DNA of 64,000 nt, taken from NCBI RefSeq assembly GCF_001277255.1, contig NZ_CP012264.1:3038001-3102000 (forward strand). The letters are read 5' to 3'. The DNA comes from Cronobacter condimenti 1330. Lineage in GTDB: Bacteria; Pseudomonadota; Gammaproteobacteria; Enterobacterales; Enterobacteriaceae. The position numbers and the translations under genes are program-made. Under the pieces are notes generated by a model that saw only the letters and a program-made list of their open reading frames with translations, was not told where the DNA came from and did no database searches. Of this stretch, positions 1 through 8,151 are shown one piece after another (within the stretch, counting starts at the first letter, position 1; each line of letters opens with the position of its first letter).

Positions 1-414
1 GACGACGCCGTCTTCATCCTGATACCAGCGTTCGCCGTCGCGGGCGACACGGAACGCAAAGGAGCTTTGTGAAATGTCTCCGCGCTGCATCGGCGCGAGA
101 ACCAGATCGCGGATTGTCTGCGTTTGTGGAGCTGTGATTTCGTAACGCAAGCCTCTGTCGTCGACAGAGAGGGACAACGTCCCCGCCGAGCTGCGTCCTA
201 AAATAAAATTAGGGTCATGGTTAAACAGGGCGCGAACATCGTCGCCGAGGACGTCGTCAAACGCTCCCGGCTTAATCACTTCGCGGAACGAGCCGAAAAT
301 CAGCTCAGAACGGCTGTTAAATACAGACGCATAGCCAATAATTTTGGTTGGTTCGCCCTCAACCTCAGCGGCGCGGACTTCACCAACGTAACAGCGCTTT
401 TCAATATCACTCAT
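1..414 (-). CDS. HK97-type prohead protease (partial, C-terminus beyond window)
   Basis: The reverse strand translates without stops from an ATG at 414 to the window edge (138 codons). The protein begins MSDIEKRCYVGEVRA and contains GYASVFNS, FREVIKPGAFDD and LFNHDPNFILGR, the N-terminal hallmarks of HK97 (U35) prohead proteases, including the H in the LFNHD block. The family enzyme removes the scaffold domain of the major capsid protein during head maturation. The start overlaps the end of the portal gene by 8 bp, the usual terminase-portal-protease order. The C-terminal half and the capsid gene should lie left of the window. The frame was translated directly from the bases, so function is fairly secure and completeness is unknown. 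Confidence 0.9.
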   Translation of the reverse strand, partial: MSDIEKRCYVGEVRAAEVEGEPTKIIGYASVFNSRSELIFGSFREVIKPGAFDDVLGDDVRALFNHDPNFILGRSSAGTLSLSVDDRGLRYEITAPQTQTIRDLVLAPMQRGDISQSSFAFRVARDGERWYQDEDGVV

Positions 415-1648
415 TGTCAGGATTTCCCTCCGGGGTTTTGTCTTTACTTCCGCTTGTCTGCGCCGCATTGACCGACACGAGCATCTCATCAAGCCCCGGA
501 ACCGGGTTTTTATCTTCCAGCGCCCGGACTTCGTTACGGCTTAACCAGCCGTCGGTGATTGCGTAGTGATAGAACTCGGCTCGCTCTTTCGGCGTACCAC
601 GCAACAGCCCGGCCAGATTGAATTTGACGTAATAACCGGCGGCCAGCTCCTGCCGGGTAAACAGGCGGCGATTTAGCTCCTGCTCCCAATTAACAACCCA
701 CGGCATAATCGTGAATCGCACGAACTGGATCGACTGCTCGGAAATATTGGAAAACGTCGCTTTTTCGAGGTCGTTAATCATGTGCGCCGGCACATTGAAA
801 ATCCCCGCTATCATGCTGCGGTTTAGCTTCATCATTTCGACGAGCTGCGCGTCTACTGGCGATATGGTTAGGGCTTTGTAATCCAGCTCGGCAGGGAGTA
901 AGAGTGTTTTGTTTTCCTGCGAACGGAGCGCGGCAGCGGCTTTCTGCCAGATTTTTTTAAGCCGATCCCACGATTTATCGTTCAGCTCCTGCTTAACGGA
1001 CACTATCCCCGCCGGGCGCGCGTTGCCGTTAAAAAAGCTCTCTGTGTACTTCTGCCCTGAGAGCCCCAGGCCGATAGTTTGCGCGTGCTGCATAATCGGG
1101 GAGATCCCCCATTTGTCGCAGTTACCAATCGCCTTAATATGAACCATATCGTCGGGGTGAACCGACCAGCTCCCTTCGTCGGTGTAAATCCCGTAACGCC
1201 AGCGTCCATCAAATTTAGTCAGACACAACTCCCACGGCATCCGGTGCGCCAGCTCGATAACCTCGCCGCGCCGATTGCGTTTAATCTCTGTGTACGCATT
1301 GCCCCAACCTAAAACGTGGCGTTGCATCAGCTCGCGCCATTTATACGAGGTCTCCCACGGGTTCGGCTCGTCATGAACGAGATGGAAAACTGGATGCTCT
1401 GTTGCCTGTCGAACGTCTTTCCCTTCGCGCCGCAAAACGTGTAGGGGCATTTGCGCCAGGTTCGACGAGAGAACATAAATACAGGAATAAACCGCCGCCA
1501 GTTTCATAGCCGTCTCAGGCGAGACAAAAACGTCTGAAACCATGCCGGACGTTGTCGCGATATTTTCGCCTGTCAGCGGTGTGGCGGGATTTTCGGGATT
1601 ACCCTGCGCCGCGTTAGGGTCAGAACGGAAAAACGCGTCGAGTAACAT
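407..1648 (-). CDS. Phage portal protein (HK97 family)
   Basis: This 413-aa protein has the size and sequence character of HK97-type portals: an N-terminal segment ending ALAAVYSCIYVLSSNLAQMPL-like, WGNAYTEIKRN, and a C-terminal helical clip/wing region with GIFNVPAHMINDLEKATFSN. Portals form the dodecameric vertex through which DNA enters and leaves the capsid and dock the terminase. The ATG at 1648 overlaps the stop of the small membrane-protein gene in a TGATG arrangement, so translation is probably coupled. The gene is intact and follows the neighbouring G+C-rich phage codon use. Confidence 0.9.
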   Translation of the reverse strand: MLLDAFFRSDPNAAQGNPENPATPLTGENIATTSGMVSDVFVSPETAMKLAAVYSCIYVLSSNLAQMPLHVLRREGKDVRQATEHPVFHLVHDEPNPWETSYKWRELMQRHVLGWGNAYTEIKRNRRGEVIELAHRMPWELCLTKFDGRWRYGIYTDEGSWSVHPDDMVHIKAIGNCDKWGISPIMQHAQTIGLGLSGQKYTESFFNGNARPAGIVSVKQELNDKSWDRLKKIWQKAAAALRSQENKTLLLPAELDYKALTISPVDAQLVEMMKLNRSMIAGIFNVPAHMINDLEKATFSNISEQSIQFVRFTIMPWVVNWEQELNRRLFTRQELAAGYYVKFNLAGLLRGTPKERAEFYHYAITDGWLSRNEVRALEDKNPVPGLDEMLVSVNAAQTSGSKDKTPEGNPDNE

Positions 1649-1797
1649 CAGCGCCTCCTGTTGCGAGCCATTGCGAGCCCGGTTATTAGAAAACCGCTAC
1701 CAGCAACCGCCAGTGCCGGAGCCAGACCAAAGCGCAGGTAGCTGGCAGCAACAAGCAAGCCAAAGCCTGCGACGCCAAACAGATCGTGGAGTTTCAT
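1648..1797 (-). CDS. Small membrane protein between terminase and portal (49 aa)
   Basis: An ATG at 1797 opens a 49-codon frame starting MKLHDLFGVAGFGLLVAAS and ending AMARNRRR before a TGA at 1648-1650. It overlaps the terminase stop (ATGA) and the portal start (TGATG), so it fills the gap between the two genes exactly. It has two hydrophobic stretches (about residues 6-22 and 25-42) separated by a short turn, and an arginine-rich C-terminus, the look of a small inner-membrane hairpin. Small membrane-like ORFs at this position occur in other HK97-type prophages, but no function is assigned. The tight stop/start overlaps are the main argument that it is translated. Confidence 0.72.
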   Translation of the reverse strand: MKLHDLFGVAGFGLLVAASYLRFGLAPALAVAGSGFLITGLAMARNRRR

Positions 1798-3521
1798 ATA
1801 GCTAGAATGTCCTCGTCGTCGAGATTAGAAAGGAAATCGCCTGGCTCGTTGAGCATGGCCCGGCCAACACCCATCATTGCCGCGACTGCGCCGTCAATTT
1901 TGTTCTCGTTGCCCTCTTTGGTCGGACGGACAACATCGTCAGAGCCTGCGTAATACTTGCCGACAACGTTCTGGATGCACCAGGTCAGGATCGGGTTTCC
2001 ATCGTGATGGAAACGGCCAGCCGCGAGCGCGGCCTCGATTTCTCGCATCGGGTCGGACATGTTCGTAAAGTTCTGCGTAATGGTGACAGGATTTAGCCCT
2101 TCATCGTTGAGCATATGCGCCAGTGACGTCGCGCCGTAAGGGTCGATGGGGCATATCTCGATTTTCACCGTGTCACGGAGCCTGAGAATCGACTCGAAAA
2201 TCACCCGATAATCGACTTCTGCGCCATCGGTCGGGATCAGCACACCTTGATTAACAAACGACTGATAGCGCTCGGCGGTGCGTTTTAGCTGCGGATCTGT
2301 TGAGTAGACCGTATCCTCTGGCACCCAGAACTGAGCGCCGACGCAGTAAAAGTGTTTAAGCCCATCGATTTCCCGCATGAATACTGGCACCACGGCGTTG
2401 AGGTCGAGCTTTGATGCCAGGTCGATCCCGAGATAACACGGCTCTCCCTCAAAATCGGCAAGCGTCAGCGACGGGTCGGCAGCCTCCTGCCAGCGCTGCA
2501 TGTTGTAAAACGCGGCTTTACTTGAGACCCAAAGGTTGAAGTGCTTGGTCAGAATCTTGTTAGTCTGGCTCGGGGTGGTTTTTGCAAGCTCCTGCTTGGC
2601 GCGCAGAAATTCAGGCTTGAGCGAAACGCCAAGGTTAGGGTTCGCTTTCCGAATGGCTTCCTCAGAGGTCCAGTCGTCATCCTTATCAAGGGTGTAAATG
2701 ATGCCGAAAATCGTCTCATTTGCACCGTCAGTGCGAATGCCTTCAAGAATTTCCACCACCTGTGAGCGCTTGTCATAACAGGGCGAGGCAATATCGTAGC
2801 CCGCTGTCGTGATGATGAGCGTCAGTGGCTGTTCACGCGCGCCCTGCCCGGTCGTCATTGTCGTGTAAAGCGCATCTGTGGCGTGTTCGTGATACTCGTC
2901 GATAATCGCACAGCTCGGCGAGTCACCATCACCAGGATCGCCGACAATCGGCGCAAACACCGAGCCATCTGGCCGGGTCATTTTTTTTGCCCACGGCTTT
3001 ATTGAGAAGCGCTTACGCAGCGCCGGGAGTTTCTGCACCATTTGGCGCGCAGGTTCAAAGACTTTAAACGCCTGCTTTTCTGTTGTGGCTCCGCAGTAAA
3101 CTTCAGCGCCGTGCTCGTCGTCCGCGCAGAACATATAAATGCCCACGCTGGCAGCGATGAGTGATTTCCCGTTCTTACGGGGAACCTCGATGTAAATCTC
3201 CTGGAAGCGGCGAAGTCCATCTGATTTGCGAACCCAGCCAAACGAAACGCAGAAACAAAACTTTTGCCAGTCCTCCAGCGTCAGCCGGAGCTTTTTACGG
3301 GCCCATTCGCCGGACGTGTGGGGCATTTTTTGCGAGAAGCGACAAAACCGCTCGGCTTTATCTCTGTCGAACCTGTATGGCCAGCGCTGATCTTTGGCCC
3401 GCTCAAGGTCATTAAGATGGCGCTGACACGCGAGCTTTACATAACGGCAGGCGAGAATCTTCCCGGCGACAACATCCCGCGCGTAGCGATTCGCGTCGTT
3501 AACGTTCGGATAGGTCGCCAT
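1794..3521 (-). CDS. Terminase large subunit
   Basis: This 575-aa protein is the DNA-packaging motor ATPase and nuclease. A Walker A-like VPRKNGKS lies at about residues 113-120, the Walker B segment AIIDEYHEH follows at about 205-213, and a TTA coupling motif (ITTAGYD) lies near 238. A C-terminal RNase H-like nuclease domain opens with YLGIDLASKLDLNAV at about residue 345. This is the Terminase_1/HK97-type large subunit, of normal length. It starts just after the small subunit stop (3 bp gap) and ends in an ATGA overlap with the 49-aa gene. It acts with the small subunit and portal to cut and pump concatemeric DNA. Confidence 0.93.
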   Translation of the reverse strand: MATYPNVNDANRYARDVVAGKILACRYVKLACQRHLNDLERAKDQRWPYRFDRDKAERFCRFSQKMPHTSGEWARKKLRLTLEDWQKFCFCVSFGWVRKSDGLRRFQEIYIEVPRKNGKSLIAASVGIYMFCADDEHGAEVYCGATTEKQAFKVFEPARQMVQKLPALRKRFSIKPWAKKMTRPDGSVFAPIVGDPGDGDSPSCAIIDEYHEHATDALYTTMTTGQGAREQPLTLIITTAGYDIASPCYDKRSQVVEILEGIRTDGANETIFGIIYTLDKDDDWTSEEAIRKANPNLGVSLKPEFLRAKQELAKTTPSQTNKILTKHFNLWVSSKAAFYNMQRWQEAADPSLTLADFEGEPCYLGIDLASKLDLNAVVPVFMREIDGLKHFYCVGAQFWVPEDTVYSTDPQLKRTAERYQSFVNQGVLIPTDGAEVDYRVIFESILRLRDTVKIEICPIDPYGATSLAHMLNDEGLNPVTITQNFTNMSDPMREIEAALAAGRFHHDGNPILTWCIQNVVGKYYAGSDDVVRPTKEGNENKIDGAVAAMMGVGRAMLNEPGDFLSNLDDEDILAI

Positions 3522-3524
3522 AAG

Positions 3525-3953
3525 TTAAAACTCATCAAATTCATTTCCCTCTTCATCGTCAGGCGTACCCGCGCCGAGCATACGCGCACGACTCATAGGG
3601 TCCAGGCCCAGCAACGAGCCAAGCCTGGCTATCTGCGCTACGGCATCGTTTCGAACATTAATCGCGGGATGTTTTTTGATGCCGCTCTCGCCGGTAGCGA
3701 TGATTCCACTGGTTGCGATCATCTTCTCGGCTTCGATCATGAGGTGAAATGCATTGCAGTAGGCCATGAGGACAGGAGCGTCCTCCGGTTCAAATAAACC
3801 ACGCTCAATAAGTATCTTTGAGGTGCTTTTCCAGACCTTCACAGCAACGGCGCTCATTAGCTCTTGCGGCGGTCTGATATTTGTAATTGAGCTTTTGCCG
3901 CTTACAGGGAGATTCTTCTTTCGACCTCCACCAGCGGCCCGGACTCCGGCCAT
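3525..3953 (-). CDS. Terminase small subunit (P27 family)
   Basis: This is a 142-aa basic-to-acidic helical protein. The core LPVSGKSSITNIRPPQEL followed by VWKSTSKILIERGLF, a long helix with NAFHLMIEAEKMI, and a tail LGLDPMSRARML match the P27-type small terminase family (phage_terS). Small subunits bind the packaging site and regulate the large subunit. The gene sits 3 bp upstream of terL on the same strand, which is strong context support. The C-terminus is rich in Asp/Glu. Start choice is the first ATG of the frame and is not contradicted by the family length. Confidence 0.85.
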   Translation of the reverse strand: MAGVRAAGGGRKKNLPVSGKSSITNIRPPQELMSAVAVKVWKSTSKILIERGLFEPEDAPVLMAYCNAFHLMIEAEKMIATSGIIATGESGIKKHPAINVRNDAVAQIARLGSLLGLDPMSRARMLGAGTPDDEEGNEFDEF

Positions 3954-4118
3954 AAATTCACCTCCTGGCTGAGCAAGAAACCGGCAAAAAGCCTCCCGGA
4001 AAAAAATTCTTATTTCTCACGCGTAAAAACTTAGCGGGGCGGGCAGTCTGGAACGCTTTATTCACCAGAGATTTACCCCCGCCCCTCCCTGCTCACTCTC
4101 CCTGATGCCCTGCATCTT

Positions 4119-4478
4119 TCACCGCATCACGCTCAGTCGCTCTCTCGCTGTTTTAGCCTTGTGATGTTCAGAGCAAATGCATTCGAGATTACTCGGGTCG
4201 TCTGTGCCCCCGTGAGCTTTAGCAATGATATGGTCGACGCTTGAACCGGGACGAATGACGCCCTCACGCTTACAGGTCTGACACAACCCCTTGTCGCGCT
4301 TGATAACTAGGTTCCTTACCTTTCGCCACTCAGCACCATAGCCTCGCTGTGCTGCTGACCGCCCTTTATTGTGTCGTTCCCAGCCAGCGCCTTTATGCAC
4401 TTCGCAGTATCCGCTTCTGTCTGTAGTTGATTTACCACATCCACGTTTACGGCAGGCTTTAGGTGTCCTTGATGGCAT
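4119..4478 (-). CDS. HNH endonuclease of the head-packaging module
   Basis: The start is set at the ATG at 4478 because an AAGGA ribosome site lies 9 bases upstream, while an earlier in-frame start would have a hydrophobic AT-coded leader and no such site. The 119-aa product has a cysteine pair CRKRGCGKS near the N-terminus, CQTCKREG, and the HNH core SSVDHIIAKAHGG, DPSNLECICSEHH. HNH nucleases next to terS are required by many HK97-like phages for cos cleavage together with the terminase. Placement directly upstream of terS/terL fits this role. The 165-bp gap between it and terS holds nothing recognised. Confidence 0.88.
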   Translation of the reverse strand: MPSRTPKACRKRGCGKSTTDRSGYCEVHKGAGWERHNKGRSAAQRGYGAEWRKVRNLVIKRDKGLCQTCKREGVIRPGSSVDHIIAKAHGGTDDPSNLECICSEHHKAKTARERLSVMR

Positions 4479-4840
4479 ATGTGATTCCTTGCTAGAGGTA
4501 AAGAAGAGAAAGATAGCTTTATAATTAGAATCTATTAGCAAAAAAAAAATTTCGACACCTTAATAAAAAAATACACACTTATTAATGAGTTAAATTGTTT
4601 TTTTATACTTTGCAGCATCCAGTAGAAAGGCTCATAAACATGTAATTTTCAAATGAATCGAACAATAAAATGTTATACTGATCAAAATAATTAAAAAAAC
4701 TGAGCAATTAACTCGGCAAGCTTTCTTTCTTGAACCATACTCAAACTAGCCTCAAGTAGACAATTATTGTTTTGAAATAAGCGGTGATTGTGTCTTTGAG
4801 TGCAATAAATATCAGTATGAATTATGCCAAAATGCTGTTT
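4479..4840. other. AT-rich intergenic stretch without a supported gene
   Basis: This segment separates the HNH gene from the terminator and decayed Rz copy. It is markedly A+T-rich with long A runs near 4541 and 4690. No open frame with a plausible ribosome site and no recognisable RNA was seen. Its composition differs from the G+C-rich packaging genes, so it may be inserted or decayed DNA. Confidence 0.4.
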
Positions 4841-4868
4841 AGCCCCTTGCGTGATAGGGGCTTTTTTT
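4841..4868 (+). terminator. Intrinsic terminator (plus strand) in the lysis-packaging gap
   Basis: AGCCCCT at 4841-4847 pairs perfectly with AGGGGCT at 4856-4862 around an 8-base loop and is followed by seven T residues on the plus strand. No intact plus-strand gene feeds into it. It may be the relic end of a lost gene, or it may stop antisense transcription into the packaging genes. Confidence 0.7.
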
Positions 4869-4915
4869 ATGCTTCATCAAGAATAGTCCAAGAATACAAT
4901 CATTTAATCCTTTAA

Positions 4916-5125
4916 ATTGGCTGCTCATTTCTCGATTCCTCACGGAGAGTGAAATAATTCCATGAAGCCATGTCATCGAGTCTGATCGCAGTTGCATCAG
5001 TGGTGCAGATGGGTTACGTGCTGGCTCACAGGTAGCGTGGGGCTTCAACCGGCAAGTGCTCTTTTCGACATCAGCACGCAGATGATTATTTTCTTTAGCT
5101 CGGACAAATTCCCCTGTGTAGTAGA
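4916..5125 (-). pseudogene. Decayed second copy of the Rz/Rz1 gene region
   Basis: Aligning by eye with the intact Rz gene (5704-6156) shows the same order of blocks at the same spacing: GTGAAATAAT, a CATCGAGTC/CATCAAGTC block, GCAGTTGCATCAGTG versus GCGGTTGCATTAGTG, GCTGGCTCACAGGTAGCGTGG versus ACTGGCTTACAGGTTGCGTGG, CTTCAACCGGC versus CTGCAACCGGC, and GACATCAGCACGCAG followed by a TGATTATT/TGATCATT block. The copy carries many substitutions and small deletions, so no Rz-like frame survives. A 69-codon minus frame running through it (4839-5048) is therefore not believed to be a gene. It looks like the relic of a tandem duplication or of recombination with another lambdoid lysis cassette. Confidence 0.72.
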
Positions 5126-5341
5126 CATGAGACTTTAAAGCTCAAGCTGGCTCTTCTATATCTATTTCTGCATATTTATAATCACATTTGTTTCACAATG
5201 ATTTCGGTTAAGCAACGTTCTATTTTTGCGATTGATATCATATCTCTTTTGCCATGAAAATCGAACGGACCAGTAGCACTGTCATAGTTTATGAATGTTG
5301 GTCGACATAATAATTTACAATATTGCTTAATAACATAATAA

Positions 5342-5626
5342 ATTTCCAATAAAGAGTGTTCATTTTGTCACGCTCATCACTGGATAAATGCTTTAAGATC
5401 ATACGCTTTTTATAATTATCACGGTATTAACTGGGGCGATGGCCCATGCTCCGCTGCAAATGAAATCCAAAATGGCAATCTAATAATTGAGGATGACCGC
5501 ATACTGAAATGCCAGATAAGACCTTACGTTAGCAATATAGTTTGTCAGAGCGTAACTAACAGCAAGAATACTGATAACGTTGAGTGTCATAATGATCTGG
5601 ACGAAAGCGCGTGTTTCATTTTCTAA
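5342..5626 (+). other. Orphan open frame without a start codon, possible gene remnant
   Basis: On the plus strand a frame stays open from 5342 to a TAA at 5624-5626. It reads like protein (for example YNYHGINWGDGPCSAANEI and NVECHNDLDESACFIF) with five cysteines, but it has no ATG, GTG or TTG with a ribosome site. It lies in A+T-rich DNA next to the decayed Rz copy. It may be the 3' end of a lost accessory gene, or chance. I do not recognise the sequence. The flanks 5126-5341 and 5627-5703 hold nothing I can name. Confidence 0.25.
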
Positions 5627-5703
5627 GAAAAAGGTGTGTTAAATAATCATAAGTTATAGTTAAAGTTGTTCAACAAGAACGCCCCTCTCCGTCCTTGTTA
5701 TGA

Positions 5704-6156
5704 TCATTTCAAACACTGCTCTGTTATGTATTTCTGCAAGCCTAGAATCATGGTTCTGCTAGTTTCGATTTTTTCTCTCAGGGTGAAATAATCCCGTTGA
5801 GCGGCGTCATCAAGTCCGGGGGCGGTTGCATTAGTGCTGCCGGTGGTGGCGGCGGCGTCACGCACTGGCTTACAGGTTGCGTGGAGCTGCAACCGGCGAT
5901 TACCGTTAGCGACATCAGCACGCAGCTGATCATTCTCAGCTTTGACACGGGCAATTTCTCCGTTGTACCTGGCATCAAGCTCTGCAAGTTTGAGCTGGCT
6001 CTCAAGCATCTTTTTCTTTGTATCTTTAACCGCGTTTAATTCACGATTAACTGCGGTTAAAGATGCCTGTGATTTTGTGAACTGGCCGTGATAATGATAC
6101 GCAGCGAGTGAGGCTATCAGCCCAAGCGCCAGCATGCTGATGTTTAGCTTACTCAT
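5704..6156 (-). CDS. Rz, inner-membrane spanin subunit
   Basis: This 150-aa protein has an N-terminal membrane anchor (about residues 5-22, ISMLALGLIASLAAYHYH), a long coiled-coil periplasmic segment (LTAVNRELNAVKDTKKKM, EIARVKAENDQL), and a C-terminal tail with two cysteines (CKPVRD and EQCLK). This is the classic i-spanin. With Rz1 it bridges inner and outer membranes and fuses them in the last step of lysis. It overlaps the endolysin stop by 4 bp (ATGA) and encloses Rz1 in another frame. A decayed second copy lies just downstream. Confidence 0.93.
   Translation of the reverse strand: MSKLNISMLALGLIASLAAYHYHGQFTKSQASLTAVNRELNAVKDTKKKMLESQLKLAELDARYNGEIARVKAENDQLRADVANGNRRLQLHATCKPVRDAAATTGSTNATAPGLDDAAQRDYFTLREKIETSRTMILGLQKYITEQCLK
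5778..5933 (-). CDS. Rz1, outer-membrane spanin lipoprotein nested in Rz
   Basis: A 51-aa frame lies wholly inside Rz in an alternative frame. Starting at the ATG at 5933 it reads MISCVLMSLTVIAGCSS, a short signal with lipobox VIAGC, followed by a proline-rich mature part (CVTPPPPPAALMQPPP). A longer version beginning at 6005 would put non-signal residues before the lipobox, so the internal ATG is preferred. Nested proline-rich lipoproteins are diagnostic of o-spanins. The pair completes the lysis cassette with endolysin and holin. Confidence 0.9.
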   Translation of the reverse strand: MISCVLMSLTVIAGCSSTQPVSQCVTPPPPPAALMQPPPDLMTPLNGIISP

Positions 6157-6593
6157 GACAGGAATAGCTCACGCTCGGCAGCGCGCCGACGCACAAGGCC
6201 GCTCAGCACCTTCCCCCGCGATTTGTTCCATCGCAAGAACTCATCGGCGGCACCGGAATAATCGCCAGCATTCAGTTTTTTCAGCAGCGTTGAGGTGGAA
6301 AAGTTGCGTGAGCCAACGTTATAGGTAAATGAAACCAGCGCGTCGAACTGCGTCTGTGACAGCTTCACCCGCACCAGCTTCATTACGTCATTTTCATAAT
6401 CAGTCAGGCCGGTTTTCAGCAGACGCTCCGCCGTGGGCATATCGATTTCCATCCCGGCGCGAATGGGCTTACCGTCGACCGGTTGTGTCCAGCCATAGCC
6501 GATAGTCCAGACGCCTGCCGGACAGCGATACGCTTTGAGCTGGCAGCTTTCAAACACTTTAATCAGCGCCAGGCCTTTTTCACTCGTCTGCAT
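6153..6593 (-). CDS. Endolysin, GH24 lysozyme
   Basis: The ATG at 6593 is preceded by AGGAGG at a 6-base spacing; the longer frame from 6608 would translate this ribosome site. The 146-aa product has the catalytic Glu in FESCQLKAY (about residue 15) followed by CPAGVWTIGYGWT, the E-x8-(D/C)-x5-T signature of the P21/P22-type phage lysozyme group. It cleaves the glycan of peptidoglycan. No N-terminal signal-arrest segment is seen, so release should depend on the holin. It lies between the holin-like genes and Rz with short overlaps. Confidence 0.92.
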   Translation of the reverse strand: MQTSEKGLALIKVFESCQLKAYRCPAGVWTIGYGWTQPVDGKPIRAGMEIDMPTAERLLKTGLTDYENDVMKLVRVKLSQTQFDALVSFTYNVGSRNFSTSTLLKKLNAGDYSGAADEFLRWNKSRGKVLSGLVRRRAAERELFLS

Positions 6594-6858
6594 TGAAACC
6601 TCCTGCAACTTTGGACACTTTGCCGCGAGCGCAGATGATTGAAACGCAAAGCGACAGGTTAATCACAAACTGCGCCAGGTCTGTCTGACCGGCCCCCGTC
6701 CAGATACGGAACACCTTCCAGCCGCACGCGAGAATTAGCGCGTAGGCCACCAGAGAGATAAACAGGCTCCGCTCACGCTTACGAACAACCAGCAGGCGCA
6801 GCATGGTCACCATGCATACCAGCGCGTTCGCCTCTATAAGCAACATATCAAGATTCAT
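6580..6858 (-). CDS. Putative phage holin or antiholin (small membrane protein)
   Basis: This is a 92-aa protein with three hydrophobic segments (about residues 4-23, 30-48 and 62-78) and charged ends, KRERS in the first loop and GKVSKVAGGFNADE at the C-terminus. It lies immediately upstream of the endolysin, with a 14-bp overlap, in the position of a lambdoid holin gene. Holins form the inner-membrane lesion that lets endolysin out. Two small membrane proteins are present here, so one may be holin and the other antiholin or accessory. The family name is not certain from sequence alone. Confidence 0.65.
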   Translation of the reverse strand: MNLDMLLIEANALVCMVTMLRLLVVRKRERSLFISLVAYALILACGWKVFRIWTGAGQTDLAQFVINLSLCVSIICARGKVSKVAGGFNADE

Positions 6859-7241
6859 TCACTACCCTCCCCCTTGCGGGTACGGTAGCGGGCAAGAACG
6901 CGCAGCAGCACAGCGACAGAGATGGTGGAAGCCACCAGCGCACCGATGGGGCGCGACACGGTAATCGCGACCGGCGGCGTCAGTTTATGAAGCGCGGCAT
7001 TGATTAAGGCGGTGATGATGTCAGCCGCCGTTCCTGCGCAGTACATCCCGCCAATAAACGAAATGATCGCGAAGATGATTTGTTTCCAGGGTTCGTGTTC
7101 ATCGGCGGACAGCACATAAAGCGCAGCGCCGCCCAGCGAGCACAGCATTACCGCAGGCGTCGCTTCCGGGAAGAACGTGGCGATGGTGATGCCAGCCGTA
7201 CCGGTAGCGAAGCCCGCTGATACAGTCAGGGGATCGGTCAT
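6855..7241 (-). CDS. Putative phage holin-like membrane protein
   Basis: This 128-aa protein has four hydrophobic stretches (roughly residues 6-24, 29-45, 56-80 and 95-118) and a basic tail RYRTRKGEGSE. The sequence type, with TIATFFPEATPAVMLCSLGGAALYVLS and IIFAIISFIGGMYCAG, resembles putative holins at the head of lambdoid lysis cassettes. It overlaps the next small membrane gene by 4 bp (ATGA) and is the first gene of the late lysis block after the kinase/phosphatase insertion. Function as a holin is inferred from position and membrane topology. Confidence 0.6.
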   Translation of the reverse strand: MTDPLTVSAGFATGTAGITIATFFPEATPAVMLCSLGGAALYVLSADEHEPWKQIIFAIISFIGGMYCAGTAADIITALINAALHKLTPPVAITVSRPIGALVASTISVAVLLRVLARYRTRKGEGSE

Positions 7242-7284
7242 AATGGGTTATTTACGTCATGCGCCGGAGCGTGGCGCGGATATG

Positions 7285-7307
7285 AAAAAGGCCACCTACT
7301 GGTAGCC
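7285..7307 (-). terminator. Intrinsic terminator after the kinase/phosphatase pair
   Basis: On the minus strand GGCTACC and GGTGGCC pair (one G-T wobble) around AGTA, followed by five T residues. It lies about 100 bp after the PP2C stop and before the lysis genes. The kinase/phosphatase pair would thus end as its own unit unless late transcription is antiterminated by Q. Confidence 0.65.
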
Positions 7308-7407
7308 TATATGAACAAGAGTTTATTCACCGAGAGTATTTACGAACTCACAATGCAGTTAGGAACGTAGCCTCTGATTGCAGTTATAAATGATCATCAG
7401 TTATAGA

Positions 7408-8151
7408 TTATGGTGAGGTCACATTTACTATGATGCTCACTAATGAGAAGTCATCATCCGGCCCAAACCTTTCTATACGACGTAAAATACCATTAGAAAA
7501 TTTCTGACTATTAATCATCGTATTTGTTGTGAACCTTGGACGTCTTTCCCAAGCGTTATGGGCTCCGTCAGACATGATACACAGATGATACATCCCGTTA
7601 ATACCCTGCAATTCATTCCATGGGATAAAATCACAGTCGTATTCCATATCGACATTTGAAGCTATAGCAGTAGTTAAGATATTTTTGCCTGGTTTATCTT
7701 TCAAATCCCTAGGCTTGAAAATATTCTGATCGATTAACATCTGGTGTCTAGTGTCATCTTTTGTCAATTGGTAAGATCTTTTCTCACCAATGCAATACAA
7801 ACGACAGTCACCAATATGACCTATAATCACCCCACTATCATAAACATAGCAAAACGTAAGCGTAGTAGCCGATTTATCAAACTCTTCGCTCTTATCAACT
7901 AGTGCAGAAACTTTTCTCCTAATTTCATTAAATATATTAGGAATAGAGTCAAGAGATATACTAGTCAGTTCTGAAAGCTCAGTGATCGCTGTTGATGAGG
8001 CTTGGTTAGCACCAGAATAAGATCCGACTCCATCAGCTATGGCAAAAAGGATACCATCCCCTACACTTTTCGGAGGGAGTAAAGAGTCCTCGTTTATTCT
8101 ATCAGGTTCTTTGGGGTACGAGAACGATGAACTCGCTATTAGCTGAATCAT
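7408..8151 (-). CDS. PP2C-family protein serine/threonine phosphatase
   Basis: This 247-aa protein shows the PP2C metal-binding motifs in order: RINEDS (about residues 19-23), ILFAIADGVGSYSGA (34-48), GHIGDCRLY (111-119), IMSDGAHNA (192-200) and a C-terminal DDDFSLVSI acidic pair. PP2C enzymes are Mg/Mn-dependent Ser/Thr phosphatases. The gene overlaps the upstream kinase by 4 bp (ATGA), so the two are translationally coupled and should act on the same targets. It is more A+T-rich than the phage genes around it, a sign of separate origin. No membrane segment or signal is seen, so it should be cytosolic. Confidence 0.9.
   Translation of the reverse strand: MIQLIASSSFSYPKEPDRINEDSLLPPKSVGDGILFAIADGVGSYSGANQASSTAITELSELTSISLDSIPNIFNEIRRKVSALVDKSEEFDKSATTLTFCYVYDSGVIIGHIGDCRLYCIGEKRSYQLTKDDTRHQMLIDQNIFKPRDLKDKPGKNILTTAIASNVDMEYDCDFIPWNELQGINGMYHLCIMSDGAHNAWERRPRFTTNTMINSQKFSNGILRRIERFGPDDDFSLVSIIVNVTSP

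Noticed and set aside
217..566. Plus-strand frames opposite the prohead protease
   Set aside because: The minus strand encodes a clear protease; these are antisense shadows.
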